Made by a program: the position numbers and the translations under genes
Notes under the pieces: model-generated
What the model was told of the DNA's origin: nothing
The model's database searches: none
What the model saw: the letters and a program-made list of their open reading frames with translations, nothing else
Assembly (NCBI GenBank): GCA_022813625.1
Contig: JAKLMB010000007.1
Coordinates: 558,001-622,000, forward strand
Source: Aaosphaeria pasadenensis
Taxonomy: Eukaryota > Ascomycota > Dothideomycetes > Pleosporales
Reading direction: 5' to 3'
Length of the DNA stretch: 64,000 bases
In this document: in pieces, positions 42,025 to 51,818 of the stretch
Numbering within the stretch: the stretch's first letter is position 1
How the letters are laid out: each line of letters begins with the position of its first letter

Positions 42025-42743
42025 TCAGGCTAGAGGACGCCATAGTTTGAGTGCCAAATTCAACCATATCATGATGCTAGAGAATCGTGAAGCTTGCTGG
42101 GTTGCATTGTGCTCGGCAGCTTTTATTCCTGCTGTCACCTCAGCCACGTTATATGGGTACGATGCACCACCAATCATGACGCAGGCGTCATAAGTATATC
42201 AACAGAAAGAATAGACGGCCCTCGCCTGCCCTGGTCTTGCACCGGAGCCGATATATTTCTGAAAAGTATAAAAATGTTCTACTAACCAGTAATCTCAGTA
42301 GAGTCTAGCAAGGGCCTTGATAAGCAACAGATAGATCAGAACCAGGGCTCCATAACGGGAACTAAAGACGGGGCGAGATTTATCTCACCTGTCAGACTCG
42401 CGATGGAGAAATCGGCTCCGGGTGAGCAACGCATAATTCCCCATACAAAATTACTACCTCGTAGCCAATCAGTGAGCCTACGAGTCAATTTCTCGCCACG
42501 TACTCGTGACAAAGATGATAACCTCGACGAGAATACAGTTATATTTGTGCTATCAGTGATCACGAGCACTTAAGTTCACTTCATAGAAGCACATATCTAC
42601 ATGCTTGGGGGTTTTTTCTCTTTCCAAGTGCTCCTTTCATCAAGTCCTACAATTTGTTGGCTTTAACATTACGTTACATCCAGCTTACCGAATACTTGAA
42701 GACATCTCTGGTAAAACATTGGATCATTGTATTTGAAGAAGAT
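42025..42743. other. Gap between deaminase and HET genes
   Basis: 719 bp between two minus-strand genes. Contains the HET gene promoter. No further open frame with family resemblance. Confidence 0.5.
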
Positions 42744-44417
42744 TCAGATCACCACGCCCCCGTCTGATTCATCTGACCGTTCTTCAAAACTGTAACATGC
42801 TTCTGATATCATCTGCCCATTTTCGCTTCCAGAAAAGTCTGCGTAAAAGACCGAAGATAAGTCGTCGTTCCTTGTCCTTGACGAATTTCCACAGTCTTCA
42901 GAATCCATCAGGGGTCCTTTTGATCCACATGCGCTGTCGTTGTCCAATGATTCACGTATTTTAACATACAATACAGCAGATTCTGTGATCCTAGTAAGTG
43001 AGTCGGGGTGCCAGGCTTTCGGCGGAATCTTCAAATCAATTTGTTGCAAAGCCTCTTGACGAATAATCTTTGTCATCGCGTTTAGGATATCTCTTTGACG
43101 TAATCGACTGGTTTCATCTCCAGGGACGGCATCGGGCGGTCCCCAGTTAAGATATATCTTCTGATGCGAGTCTGGCACCACGAAGTGGCCTGGATGATGT
43201 TGAAAATAGAGACAGCAACAAAAGCATGCGGGTTTGCTGCAGGCGATATAGGGATCGGCGGAGACAAAGGACAATTTGCCAGCATAGAAGTGCTCTAGGA
43301 CCTGGATCTCGGCGTGGACTCGCGCCTTCCGGTTGTGATCCTTGTAGTTCTGCAGAAAATCGCGAGAGAGTTGATGTTTTATATCCATCTCTTCGAGAGC
43401 CTCCTGGTAGCGATCGAGATCTGGGGACTTAGCAGGAAGCATGCGGACCAGTATACTTTTCAAATTGGTCTTCCCGTCTGCTGGAGGTATACTAGACTTG
43501 GATGGACTAGGAATACAGCGAACTTCAAAATCATGCAGATCCTCCTGCAGTCTCGCGACACAGGACAGGAGCGTATCGGCCGCCCGAAAATGGTGTCCAA
43601 GTCTTCCAATGTAATGCCTCACGAGCCCAAACGAATGATGAATTGCGTGTCTGTCGCTTTTATAATTTGGTTCCGTGCTTAACCGAGCCAGCATACGCAT
43701 GGGCTCAGATTTTCGCTGATCATAGGCAAAGCGACACAAGACTAAGTCTGGGTCCTGTTGGCTCTCCCAACGCTGAAGCCACTCCGAAAGGCCAGTCACT
43801 GGCTTAATGTCAGTACATACACCTGTACTTGTTCCCAAGCTTTTAAGCAACTTACGGTCCTCTCTTCCCAGTGTTCTCAAGTGTTCTAGACAACGCTTCA
43901 GGGCAGTCTTAAGAAGAGCCCTGTATTTCTTGATCCTAGGTGCGGCAAAGTTTATACACTTAGCAATTAGATTCTCTCTTTCCATTAGCTTGGACGAGAC
44001 CTTTGCAAATGCTATTGTATACAACTTTGTAAGAAGTGATTCCAAAAACGGTGCAATCTCTTTCTCGGGGCTCGAGTTTGAGGCCACCCAAAAGACACAT
44101 CCCTGTGGAGTAGCTTCCAGACCGATAGCGGTAACTGTATCACCGCCTTTATCGAAATCGCACATGTATGTGAGTTCACTCAGAAATCTCCTCCTTACCT
44201 CCTGGAGCGGTAAGTAGTCGACACCGTCATCAGCAACGGGTGTGGTGGGCGAATGATCCCCCCTCGTACTTCCCAACGTATGCAGTAGGACAAGAGGCTC
44301 GTAGAAACGACTTAATTGGCGGATGTGCGGGTCGAAGCGCATTGTTGTCGAGGAAGGAGAATGAGACTTTGTTGGCCGATCTGACGAACCTTTTGGATGT
44401 TTAGCTCGTTTGGCCAT
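42744..44417 (-). CDS. OTT_1508-like deaminase-fold protein
   Basis: 538 aa, model complement(join(42744..43798,43856..44417)). The C-terminal half carries KARVHAEIQVLEHFY (HAE at 349-351) and PYIACSKPACFCCCLYF (candidate zinc Cys at 379-382), then HFVVPDSHQKIYLNWGPPD. This matches the OTT_1508-like deaminase family (PF14441), which is expanded in fungi and proposed to act in conflict or signalling; no substrate is known. The N-terminal 300 residues are helical, with a basic start MAKRAKHPKGSS. ATG 44417 is used. The 57-nt intron (GTAAGT, ACTGAC branch, CCAG) is stop-free and in frame. It lies directly upstream of, and on the same strand as, the hydrolase-HET gene. Confidence 0.8.
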   Translation of the reverse strand: MAKRAKHPKGSSDRPTKSHSPSSTTMRFDPHIRQLSRFYEPLVLLHTLGSTRGDHSPTTPVADDGVDYLPLQEVRRRFLSELTYMCDFDKGGDTVTAIGLEATPQGCVFWVASNSSPEKEIAPFLESLLTKLYTIAFAKVSSKLMERENLIAKCINFAAPRIKKYRALLKTALKRCLEHLRTLGREDRKLLKSLGTSTGVCTDIKPVTGLSEWLQRWESQQDPDLVLCRFAYDQRKSEPMRMLARLSTEPNYKSDRHAIHHSFGLVRHYIGRLGHHFRAADTLLSCVARLQEDLHDFEVRCIPSPSKSSIPPADGKTNLKSILVRMLPAKSPDLDRYQEALEEMDIKHQLSRDFLQNYKDHNRKARVHAEIQVLEHFYAGKLSFVSADPYIACSKPACFCCCLYFQHHPGHFVVPDSHQKIYLNWGPPDAVPGDETSRLRQRDILNAMTKIIRQEALQQIDLKIPPKAWHPDSLTRITESAVLYVKIRESLDNDSACGSKGPLMDSEDCGNSSRTRNDDLSSVFYADFSGSENGQMISEACYSFEERSDESDGGVVI

Positions 44418-45377
44418 GACTGAAAAAGTCAAAAGAATGACATGAAAAGCTGAAAAGGTAATGCCTTGTGAAGCCCTCTTATCTATTTGTACACGACCAC
44501 ACTTCTACCCGGGACCACATTAGGAGACCGATCCCTTCAAATTACAATCCTCGGAATGACTCCCTTACTTGACCAGGTGAATGATGTTTTTTGTGCATTG
44601 AACCGTCTAGCCAATAATGCCATCAGTTGTTATCAAGGTCAATCTAATGCAATTCTTCACATTTGGCCATCAGCTCTGCTCCTGAATCGATTTTCACAGA
44701 CGGAACAGTACCTTAACACCTTTTCGGGTCGGGTGATGACAAAACACACAGAATAGGGTGGTGAATAGTTCCTTGAAGAGCGTGTTCGATTTACTCGTGT
44801 AGATGATGTGATAACATGTGAGTGGCGCCCCCGGGGTCATATAGAATGGTAGCGCGCACTGAATTGTAAATGAAGATAACTCATGCCCAGATTGAACTCA
44901 ACCCTTTATTAATATTCGATAACGTGGTTCAATAGCTCACACCATTCAGCATTCAACTCAATCATCGAAGTATTGAGATTACAGCCTCGCGAAAAGAGTT
45001 GAAGCTTTAAGGGTGACACTTCATTGGTGCGACTGTCATTCCAAGTTTGCCTTTTTTTTTGTGAAGTAACACAAAGGTTGCCTTAATTTCAGTCCCCGCT
45101 CTGTGCTCCTCCCACTCTTCCCCTTACTTTCTTCCTTTGAGCCTACAACTCCATCTACGGGACCTCTTAGGGTGCTTTCGTTTAAAATAACACGGAAACT
45201 GTACTCTGAAGGTTCGATTCCGCCTTCCGTAACCTTATATACTCTACTACGCATAGTCTCGTTGGCGAACTCTACAAAGTAAGCTTCATCGCACGCTCTG
45301 ACGCAGCATTCTTACCCCACACCCAGACCCCAGCCTTTTGCTATCGATCACCCCACCTTCCTTCTAAACACTACATC
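44418..45377. other. Divergent intergenic region
   Basis: Between the deaminase (-) and a DUF7730-like gene (+). Contains an inverted repeat ACGGAA...TTCCGT around a GGTTCGATTCC T-loop-like sequence at 45,191-45,236, but no full tRNA. A T9 run is at about 45,052-45,060. Confidence 0.5.
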
Positions 45378-46280
45378 ATGGCAGAAAACAGCAGCATAGC
45401 GCTGGAAGAGAGGTTTGAAAAACATTTGGAAGTTCTTTCCGCGCGTATAGAAAAGTTAGAGAAGCTTATGTCGCCGCCTGAGACACCAGCTCCAACCTCC
45501 AGGCTGCTAAGTCTTCCGATTGAATTACGTCTGGAAGTTTATCGCCATTGCATCCCTCAAAATCGCACAGTCGATGTGGAACTTTCATGTTTCATATACC
45601 AGTCCTCCGATTTAGATGATATGCAGGATTTCGCGGGGTTTATCTACGATTTGGAGGCCGATTTTGGGGATCGTCCCGATCTGGCGAACAACATCTCTAT
45701 CTCGTATGGCTTCGATCAAGGATTCGAGGGCTGTGACTAACACATCAGCAGCACATATCGAAATGGAATAAAGAGCAACCTAAACAGCATTTTACGTGTG
45801 TCAAAGCAGATCAGCGAGGAAGCCTTAAATGTCCTCTACGGAGACAATTACTTCGAGCTTCGTCTAACGGGGTTCGGCAAATCCCAGTTCAGGAGAAACT
45901 TTTCCTACCAAAACAGGCAAAGAATAAAGCGTTTGGTACTTATTGCGCAGCCTGAGGATTCTTCGTGTACGAAGCAGAGTAGAGTCGACGATGCATTGTG
46001 GCGTTTCATGCTCCCTCAGTTGACAATGTTGCGGATTGTAATAGACACACCAGTCTATAAGGAGAATATTTTCGATGCGCGAACGCCCAAGCAAAAGATG
46101 GAACAGTGCATTAATTGGCTTCTGCCATACATGCAATGCTTTGGTCAATACTTGAGAGAAGAAACTAAAGTTGAGGTTGATGCTAATGGCCACGCGGAGA
46201 TGGAAGAACTGGCCAAGGATTGTTTACCACATGGCTATCAAAAAGTAAAGTATCTTCGTTTTGGCTTCTTCATTTTGTAG
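45378..46280 (+). CDS. DUF7730/F-box-like protein with N-terminal coiled coil
   Basis: 285 aa, model join(45378..45703,45749..46280). Residues 10-35 (EERFEKHLEVLSARIEKLEKLM) form a short coiled coil; SRLLSLPIELRLEVYRHCIP (about 40-60) is the F-box-like block; SILRVSKQISEEALNVLYGDNYFEL is the second conserved segment. A TAA at 45738-45740 interrupts the frame, but it lies in a 45-nt intron with GTATGG donor, GACTAAC branch point and ATCAG acceptor, so the gene is probably intact. The intron could also end 3 nt later. The family is large in Pezizomycotina and uncharacterised. Confidence 0.65.
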
Positions 46281-47169
46281 AGGAGAGTGTTCATGGAATC
46301 TGGGAATTGGAATGACAATGACGGCTTCTGGAGGTTCTGCGATCCTAGTGAGTTTGGATCAGATTAATCTGTCGAAGCAGCTCCCAATAAAGTACTAAGG
46401 TGAAAGTTCATCGGCCTTTGATCTGGTGAGCTTGCCTCAAAATATATTTCCGCACCGGGTATTGCCATTGTCTCTTCTACTCGTAGCCAATTCCAATAAA
46501 GACATTTTGGGTAAAGCAGTGAATGGATACCATGATGCTAATCATGGTCAGCCTAGTACAGTTAAGTACGGCAATAAGACTCTTTGTATCGGATGGAGTA
46601 GATGCCAAAGTCGAAAGACAACATATTGAATCCTCGGCCTCGTAGTATTGCCGAATAAGAAAGAAGTTAGGAAGAGATCAGCTCATGATACAAGAGAGAA
46701 CAAACATTGGGTAGACTTTGGGAGGCGCGACGAGGTTTGAACAGTCGCCCTGCTTGTGTGTGAAGCTGAATAGGAGTGCAAGATTCATTTCTTTTGGTAA
46801 TATTCATGGAGTCTCGTTTGTGGAAGGATTGGGCTAGAAGCCTCCAGAAACAGAAGATTAGGCAAGTGTAGGCATTGCTTCTTTCAAGTTCATAGTATTA
46901 CCGCACTGTTCAGCTTAGAATAATACACTCAATAAAGAGTAGTACCTATGGCATTGATTGGGTGAATTGACATTAAGGCTGAGACTCCAGGTGAGTTCGC
47001 ACGGTTGCTGCTTTTGATAGAGCCAAGGGATTCCCCTCTTTTCAATTGTGTTCACTGTACTCAGCCACTACTACTGAATTACCAACCTTTGCAAGGGCAC
47101 TGTCATTCTCCAAGGCTGAATCTAAGAGTTCCTCAAATTCAGGGTTCTTTTATATCAGATCATTACCTG
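46281..47169. other. Intergenic region
   Basis: 889 bp, A/T-rich, with no open frame of interest and no relic recognised. It marks the start of the pseudogene-rich segment. Confidence 0.45.
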
Positions 47170-47461
47170 ATGGTGGAGCGGATTCCCGTCGTCGATCTCG
47201 CGACGTACTACCTAGCCGGCCCGCTGTCGAGTGAAGTGCAAGGCACCATCGAAGCTATACATAGCGCTGCCTCAATATGGGGTTTCTTCATCGTCACAGG
47301 CATCGAAGTGTCTTCTCAAACACAGTCATCCCTTCTTTTTTCTTTCCATCTCGCAGGACTTCTTTGATCTTCTCGAGACCAAGGAAGCCCTTAACGTGCG
47401 CACTGGGGGCGTAGTCTGGCGGGGCTATATGCCGCTGACATGGCCGTGCCCTGGAACATGA
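47170..47461 (+). pseudogene. Truncated 2-oxoglutarate/Fe(II) oxygenase (N-terminal remnant)
   Basis: ATG 47170 opens MVERIPVVDLATYY and AIHSAASIWGFFIVTGIE, the DIOX_N start of isopenicillin-N-synthase-like oxygenases. A pyrimidine-rich acceptor (TCTCGCAG at about 47,357) leads to DFFDLLETKEALNVRTGGVVWRGYMPL, also diagnostic. The family segment between GI and FF is missing or spliced away. After WRGYMPL the similarity stops; the frame ends in TGA and the catalytic HxD...H core is absent. From here the plus strand is the complement of a polyketide-synthase fragment, so the gene was cut by a rearrangement. Confidence 0.8.
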
Positions 47462-48240
47462 ACTCAAGGGAATCGATACGATTGCTAAGCATATTTGCGA
47501 GCTCTCCAGCTGCGCGGTACAGCCAACCGCTTCGTTGAGGGAGATGTGAACCGAGATCTTCGTATAGGCGTGTGAAGGCAGCGTGGTCCTCCAGAAGCTA
47601 TTTTGCCTCGATGATCTCGTTGTCGGTGTTGTAGTTTGGATCGCATCCAGGGCACATGTATTTCTAGATGTCCCCGGTAATCCTGACAGTTCAGAGCCTC
47701 AAACTTGTCATGTGTCTGAAGGAGGAAGGCAGAAAGTATGACGTCCAGATTGCGGAAATACTCTGAAGAAGCTGCCTTAATTGTAGCGCCTTCAGTGATA
47801 TATGCCTCCAATCGCACTGGATCCATCAAGTCCATATCTAGCTTGTGCACTATGTTCCAACACAGGGTTGGTTCCACTGTTACTTGCGAAGAGTTTTCTT
47901 CCGCACTATCAGTGATCGCCGTCGGTTCAATGCCATCGTCAACGACTCGCAAACAGCCATCATGTGATAGAGCTGCAATATCCGACGTGGAGTTTCTGTA
48001 TCCAGTCTGCTTCATGGAAACGGCGACTTGGACGCTCTTAGTGTCCTCGAACTTCAGACCGTTGCGCGAGATCCACAGTCTGTTGATTCTTGTAGGTACG
48101 GAAGTGGCAAGTCGAGACTCCTTTCTGGCTTCTGCGGCACCTGGAAGCATAATCTGGAGTATTCCATCAAGAGTAGCGGGATAGATGATAGATGGAGTCT
48201 CTGATCCTCGTGTATCCGGTAGATCCACCGACACTATACT
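47400..48240 (-). pseudogene. Fragment of a highly reducing polyketide synthase (DH to methyltransferase region)
   Basis: Reads FASIVSVDLPDTRGSETPSI, then YPATLDGILQIMLPG (second-hotdog DH motif, H replaced by Y) and VPTRINRLWISRNGLKFED, then DGCLRVVDDGIEPTAI. After that comes CWNIVHKLDMDLMDPVRLEAYITEGATIKAA, the linker to the C-methyltransferase of HR-PKSs. At about 47,620 the frame changes by one and continues as LLEDHAAFTRLYEDLGSHLP, GWLYRAAGELANMLSNRIDSLEFMFQG, after a TAG. The upstream end (beyond 48,240) meets tandem TGA/TAA, and the downstream end stops at the oxygenase remnant. Only about 250 of the more than 2,300 residues of an HR-PKS are left. Confidence 0.82.
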
Positions 48241-48428
48241 TGCAAAATTTTGTGCTTATCACGCATCCATTCCGTGTCAGCTATACAGATCCGAATGTAT
48301 ACAACGTCATGCCTTTTCCTAGAACACAAGGTTTGGTAATCCATGTAAGTTAGGCAAACATGAAACATCGCAGCAAAAAAAGACATCAAATACGAAGAAA
48401 AAGTGCCACTAGCAATCCAATCTCACAA

Positions 48429-49849
48429 CTAGACCATGTCCATCCGCCGCGAGTACGCTGTGCTTCCCTTAGGAACAACATGATACGCAGCATTGTCAGC
48501 TTCCAGTCCCTTCGCGCCACGTGAATCGTCCTGTCCAAACTCGGACACAGTTCTTAGTTCATGTGTGCTGTCCCCGCCTACGCTCTTAGATTCACGGTTC
48601 ATCTCAGAGCTGTCGAGGCGCTCCATCTTGCCAGAGTTCACGCTGGACTTGCCTTTGCTACCAGTGATCTTCGACTTCAACAAGCTGGTGTAGTGGCTGA
48701 CTACCTTTCCCACGAACTTGGAGACTGGCGACCACACTGGCTTGTAGATTGGAAGACAAGCGCAGATGATAGCTGTCGCATCGTGGATATTTGTCCATTG
48801 TTCAGACTCATAGAATTTCACTGTTCGGGTTAGTTGTTATGTGCGGGAGAGGTTGCAGATTGTCTGTTAAACATACCGTATCTTGCACCAGGCTAGTAAA
48901 CATACACAAGCCGCACAATTTGTGAAATGACGACGAATCCGCCAAGAGAGAATATACCTGCTACTGCAACTTTTGTGCGTGTCGAAAGATGAAGATTAAA
49001 CGCCATGCGGATGGGAAGCACCAAAATAGCGGCGTCGATCAGGAGGTCGACGATTCCCGTCCCAAGATACATGGCATTAAAGTTGGAGCATTTACCGGGC
49101 TTCCTTCGGTTCCAGAAGGAATTAATTGGTTGGCAAGTAAGTAGATTGGCAACCTGTGATGCAATCTACTAGGCCGTGGAGAGCACCATAAGAGCGAGCG
49201 CTACTTGTTTGTACCCAGTGGTGATGAAGAAGATGCATCGGTAGAATAGGAGAATGGATATCTTGACACAGTAGATGGATGTAAGAACAAATGTCCAAGC
49301 TATGAACAGTGATTGTGCTTGTAATTAGTTGCAATACTGGTAAAATGATGCAGAGGAAGCATACCTGGAGATAGTTGGACAACATGCCGGCGCTTTTGGG
49401 GTTTGTCCTTAACGAGGCCATCATTTTCTCCATTTCCAATCCTCCGCCGCCTGTAATGATACCTACAAGAGTACAGTTAGTTTGATGTGTGGTATAATGG
49501 AGGTAACAGAGCATAACATACCCCATATTGCGAAACCCACGGCGACATAGTAGAAAAGGAGTGCAGCAATAATCCAGTAGTCATCCTACTTGATGTCTTG
49601 CTTACTTTTTACTTTGCAGTAGAGTCTGGTGGCTACAGCAGCACCTACAAGAACAGTCCAGGCAACATTTGCGTCGAACTGAGACTGACCATGAGAGCTA
49701 AGCCCATACATGGCGTTGAGAAGGATTGTTATCGCGCACGTAATGTCAGTGGTGGATGGGGGAGTAATTGAGGACAGCTGAGAGCTGGTGGCAGGAGGCC
49801 ATACTAAAACACAATATGACCGGTCCTTCAGCCCACCATTGCCACTCAT
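48429..49849 (-). pseudogene. PTH11-type rhodopsin-fold receptor with four TAG stops
   Basis: Fungal PTH11-like seven-helix membrane protein (Rhodopsin PF20684 type). Rebuilt exons: 49522-49849, 49365-49462, about 48877-49315 and 48429-48820, with normal GT-AG introns of about 50-60 nt. Segments: VAWTVLVGAAVATRLYCKV, DDYWIIAALLFYYVAVGFAIWG, LFIAWTFVLTSIYCVKISILLFYRC, FWNRRKPGKCSNFNAMYLGTG, IVDLLIDAAILVLPIRM, GGFVVISQIVRLVYVY, and the tail WTNIHDATAIICACLPIYKPV. In-frame TAG codons at 49586-49588, 49169-49171, 49166-49168 and 48893-48895 stand where Trp, Gln, Trp and Gln are expected. The acceptor of exon 3 gives a phase break of two, suggesting an indel as well. Confidence 0.85.
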
Positions 49850-50447
49850 GGATGGTACAAGATAGGGGGGAGGATACTATGCGGACTTTGCATTGCATTG
49901 AGATTAAAACTGCTGGGCTATCAGTCTGTATTCCCCGAAGGTGCCACCCCCTCCATTCGTGAACGCTTGCATGTCGCCCGCACGGCCCGGCCCGCTACAC
50001 TGGTTGGGCGCGAGTTTGGCGTGGGTGAGACGACAGGTTTGTTCACTGTGGAGTAGGACTGTAAGTGGTGGATGTGGTGTAAATCGTGGGGTGAGTTCGT
50101 TCTGGAGGTTGCATTGGCTAGTTGATCGCAGCGGGCTTGACCGTTAGTGGCTGCTATTCTCGATGGTGGAACGCTTTAGTAGAGCTTCTTTCTTTGCTTG
50201 TCTTGTGTCGTGCGAGAGTAAATGTGAGAGTGAGGTGGGTCAATTGGGTGAACGGGGCGACACAGTGGGTGAGTTACAACGCGTCACCTTGTTTACGCCG
50301 CACACCTGCATGGTTGGCAACCACCTGTACTACCCGACCCCAACACTCCAAACGCTCATCGTCACCTACACACTTCACTCAGTAAACCGGGCTCTCTCAA
50401 ACATTTCGCATCAGCTTCCGTCTACATTTCCGCCAGCCACTTCCAAC
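49850..50447. other. Divergent intergenic region
   Basis: 598 bp between the receptor relic (-) and the FAD monooxygenase (+). No gene recognised. Confidence 0.5.
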
Positions 50448-51818
50448 ATGGCCAAAGATACCATCGTTGTGTGTACTCGCCAAATGGACCATTTCCCTTC
50501 AATCAAGCTTGGGGTAACCATGTACTAGGTCGGCGGCTCCATCGCAGGGCTGATGTGCGGCATCATGCTCAAGCGTCATGGGTACAATGTAACAATTCTG
50601 GAGAAGGAAGCAGCAACGACTAGAGAGGGCTACGACGCCGGCATCAAAATTGGTCCAGACGTCCAAGAGTTTATCAAGAAACACAGTCGTGTAGCTCGTG
50701 AATTCACCATCACGTGCAATGCCCCGGTCAAGATCAACATTGAGGGCAAGGCCAAACCCGAACATAAACAGACCATGACCAGTACTAGCTGGGGCCTTTT
50801 TGTGAATATTCTACGTGCCAACTTCGATGGCATCACCTCAAAAGCCGTACCTGTCGCTCCAAAGCCCGAGGAGGGCGATGGCACTGTTGTCTTCCGTACT
50901 GGAGCAAAAGTCACTGACGTCCGGGAATCTGGAAATAGTGTTCAAGTTGACTTTGAGGATGCTGCTAGCCATACCATACAGACCATGACAGGAGATCTCG
51001 TGATTGTGGCAGACGGCTCAACATCGTCCATTAAAAAGATCCTTCTACCAGGTGCGACGCGTCACTTTGCGGGGTATGTAAGCTGGAGAGGAACCGTCGC
51101 AGAAGAGGACGTCCCAGAACATGCAAGCAAGAAGTATGCAGAGAAGTTTGTTTTTCAGCTCATGAATAGGAATTATCTCTTACAGTAAGTTTTATCCGCC
51201 AATCTAGCAAAATTAGGGAGTCAAGTTCACATATTGTTTTACAGTTACACCATCCCAACGGATGAGGGCAATCTAGATCCAGGAAAGCGTCTACACAACT
51301 GGATCTGGTACCAGCGCGTAAATGACCAAGAATTGAACTCGATATTTACCGACATCCATGGAACACAGCACCAAGGTACAGTGCCTCGCGGCTTGTTGGA
51401 CCCAAAGATCTGGGAAAAACAGAAAGCAGTTGCTTCCAAGACGATGCCCGAGGAGCTGTCTCAGATCCTTCACAGTACCTCATCCCCGTTTGTATCCAAG
51501 ATCTATGACGCATCATCAACTAAAGCTGTGTTTTTCGGCGAGAAGCTATTTCTTATCGGAGATGCGCTGACCACGATCCGTCCAAATGCCGGAATGAGCA
51601 CCACGTACGCTGCGTACGCTGTCAACGAGCTCGAGAAGGTCATCGAGGGAAATCAAACTCCGAGCCGGTGGGAGAAGGCTGTTCTACGATTTGGCGCCGC
51701 GCAGCAGAGGTTTGCTATGGCGATTGCATCGTTTGGCCTCAGCTCGAAACTCGTAGCCATGTGGAATGCTATTCGATGGTTGCTTCTTCTGCTTGGACAG
51801 AAGCTGGGCATAGTTTGA
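50448..51818 (+). CDS. FAD-dependent monooxygenase, 2,6-dihydroxypyridine-3-monooxygenase-like (DhpH type)
   Basis: 416 aa, model join(50448..50468,50529..51184,51245..51818). The 21-nt first exon (MAKDTIV, GTGTGT donor) joins to VGGSIAGLMCGIMLKRHGYNVTILEKE, the FAD Rossmann motif. The frame through the intron has a stop, so splicing is required. GDLVIVADGSTSSIKKILLP is the second FAD motif; YVSWRGTVAEEDVPEHA and HYTIPTDEGNLDPGKRLHNWIWYQRV belong to the DhpH substrate domain; KLFLIGDALTTIRPNAGMSTTYAAYAVNEL is the GD motif. It is intact in the middle of decayed genes. It probably hydroxylates an aromatic or N-heterocyclic ring; the substrate is unknown. Confidence 0.9.

Noticed and set aside
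45191..45236. tRNA-like 3' half (GGTTCGATTCC between ACGGAA and TTCCGT)
   Set aside because: T stem does not pair properly and no D or anticodon arm is present; just a hairpin or a degraded fragment.
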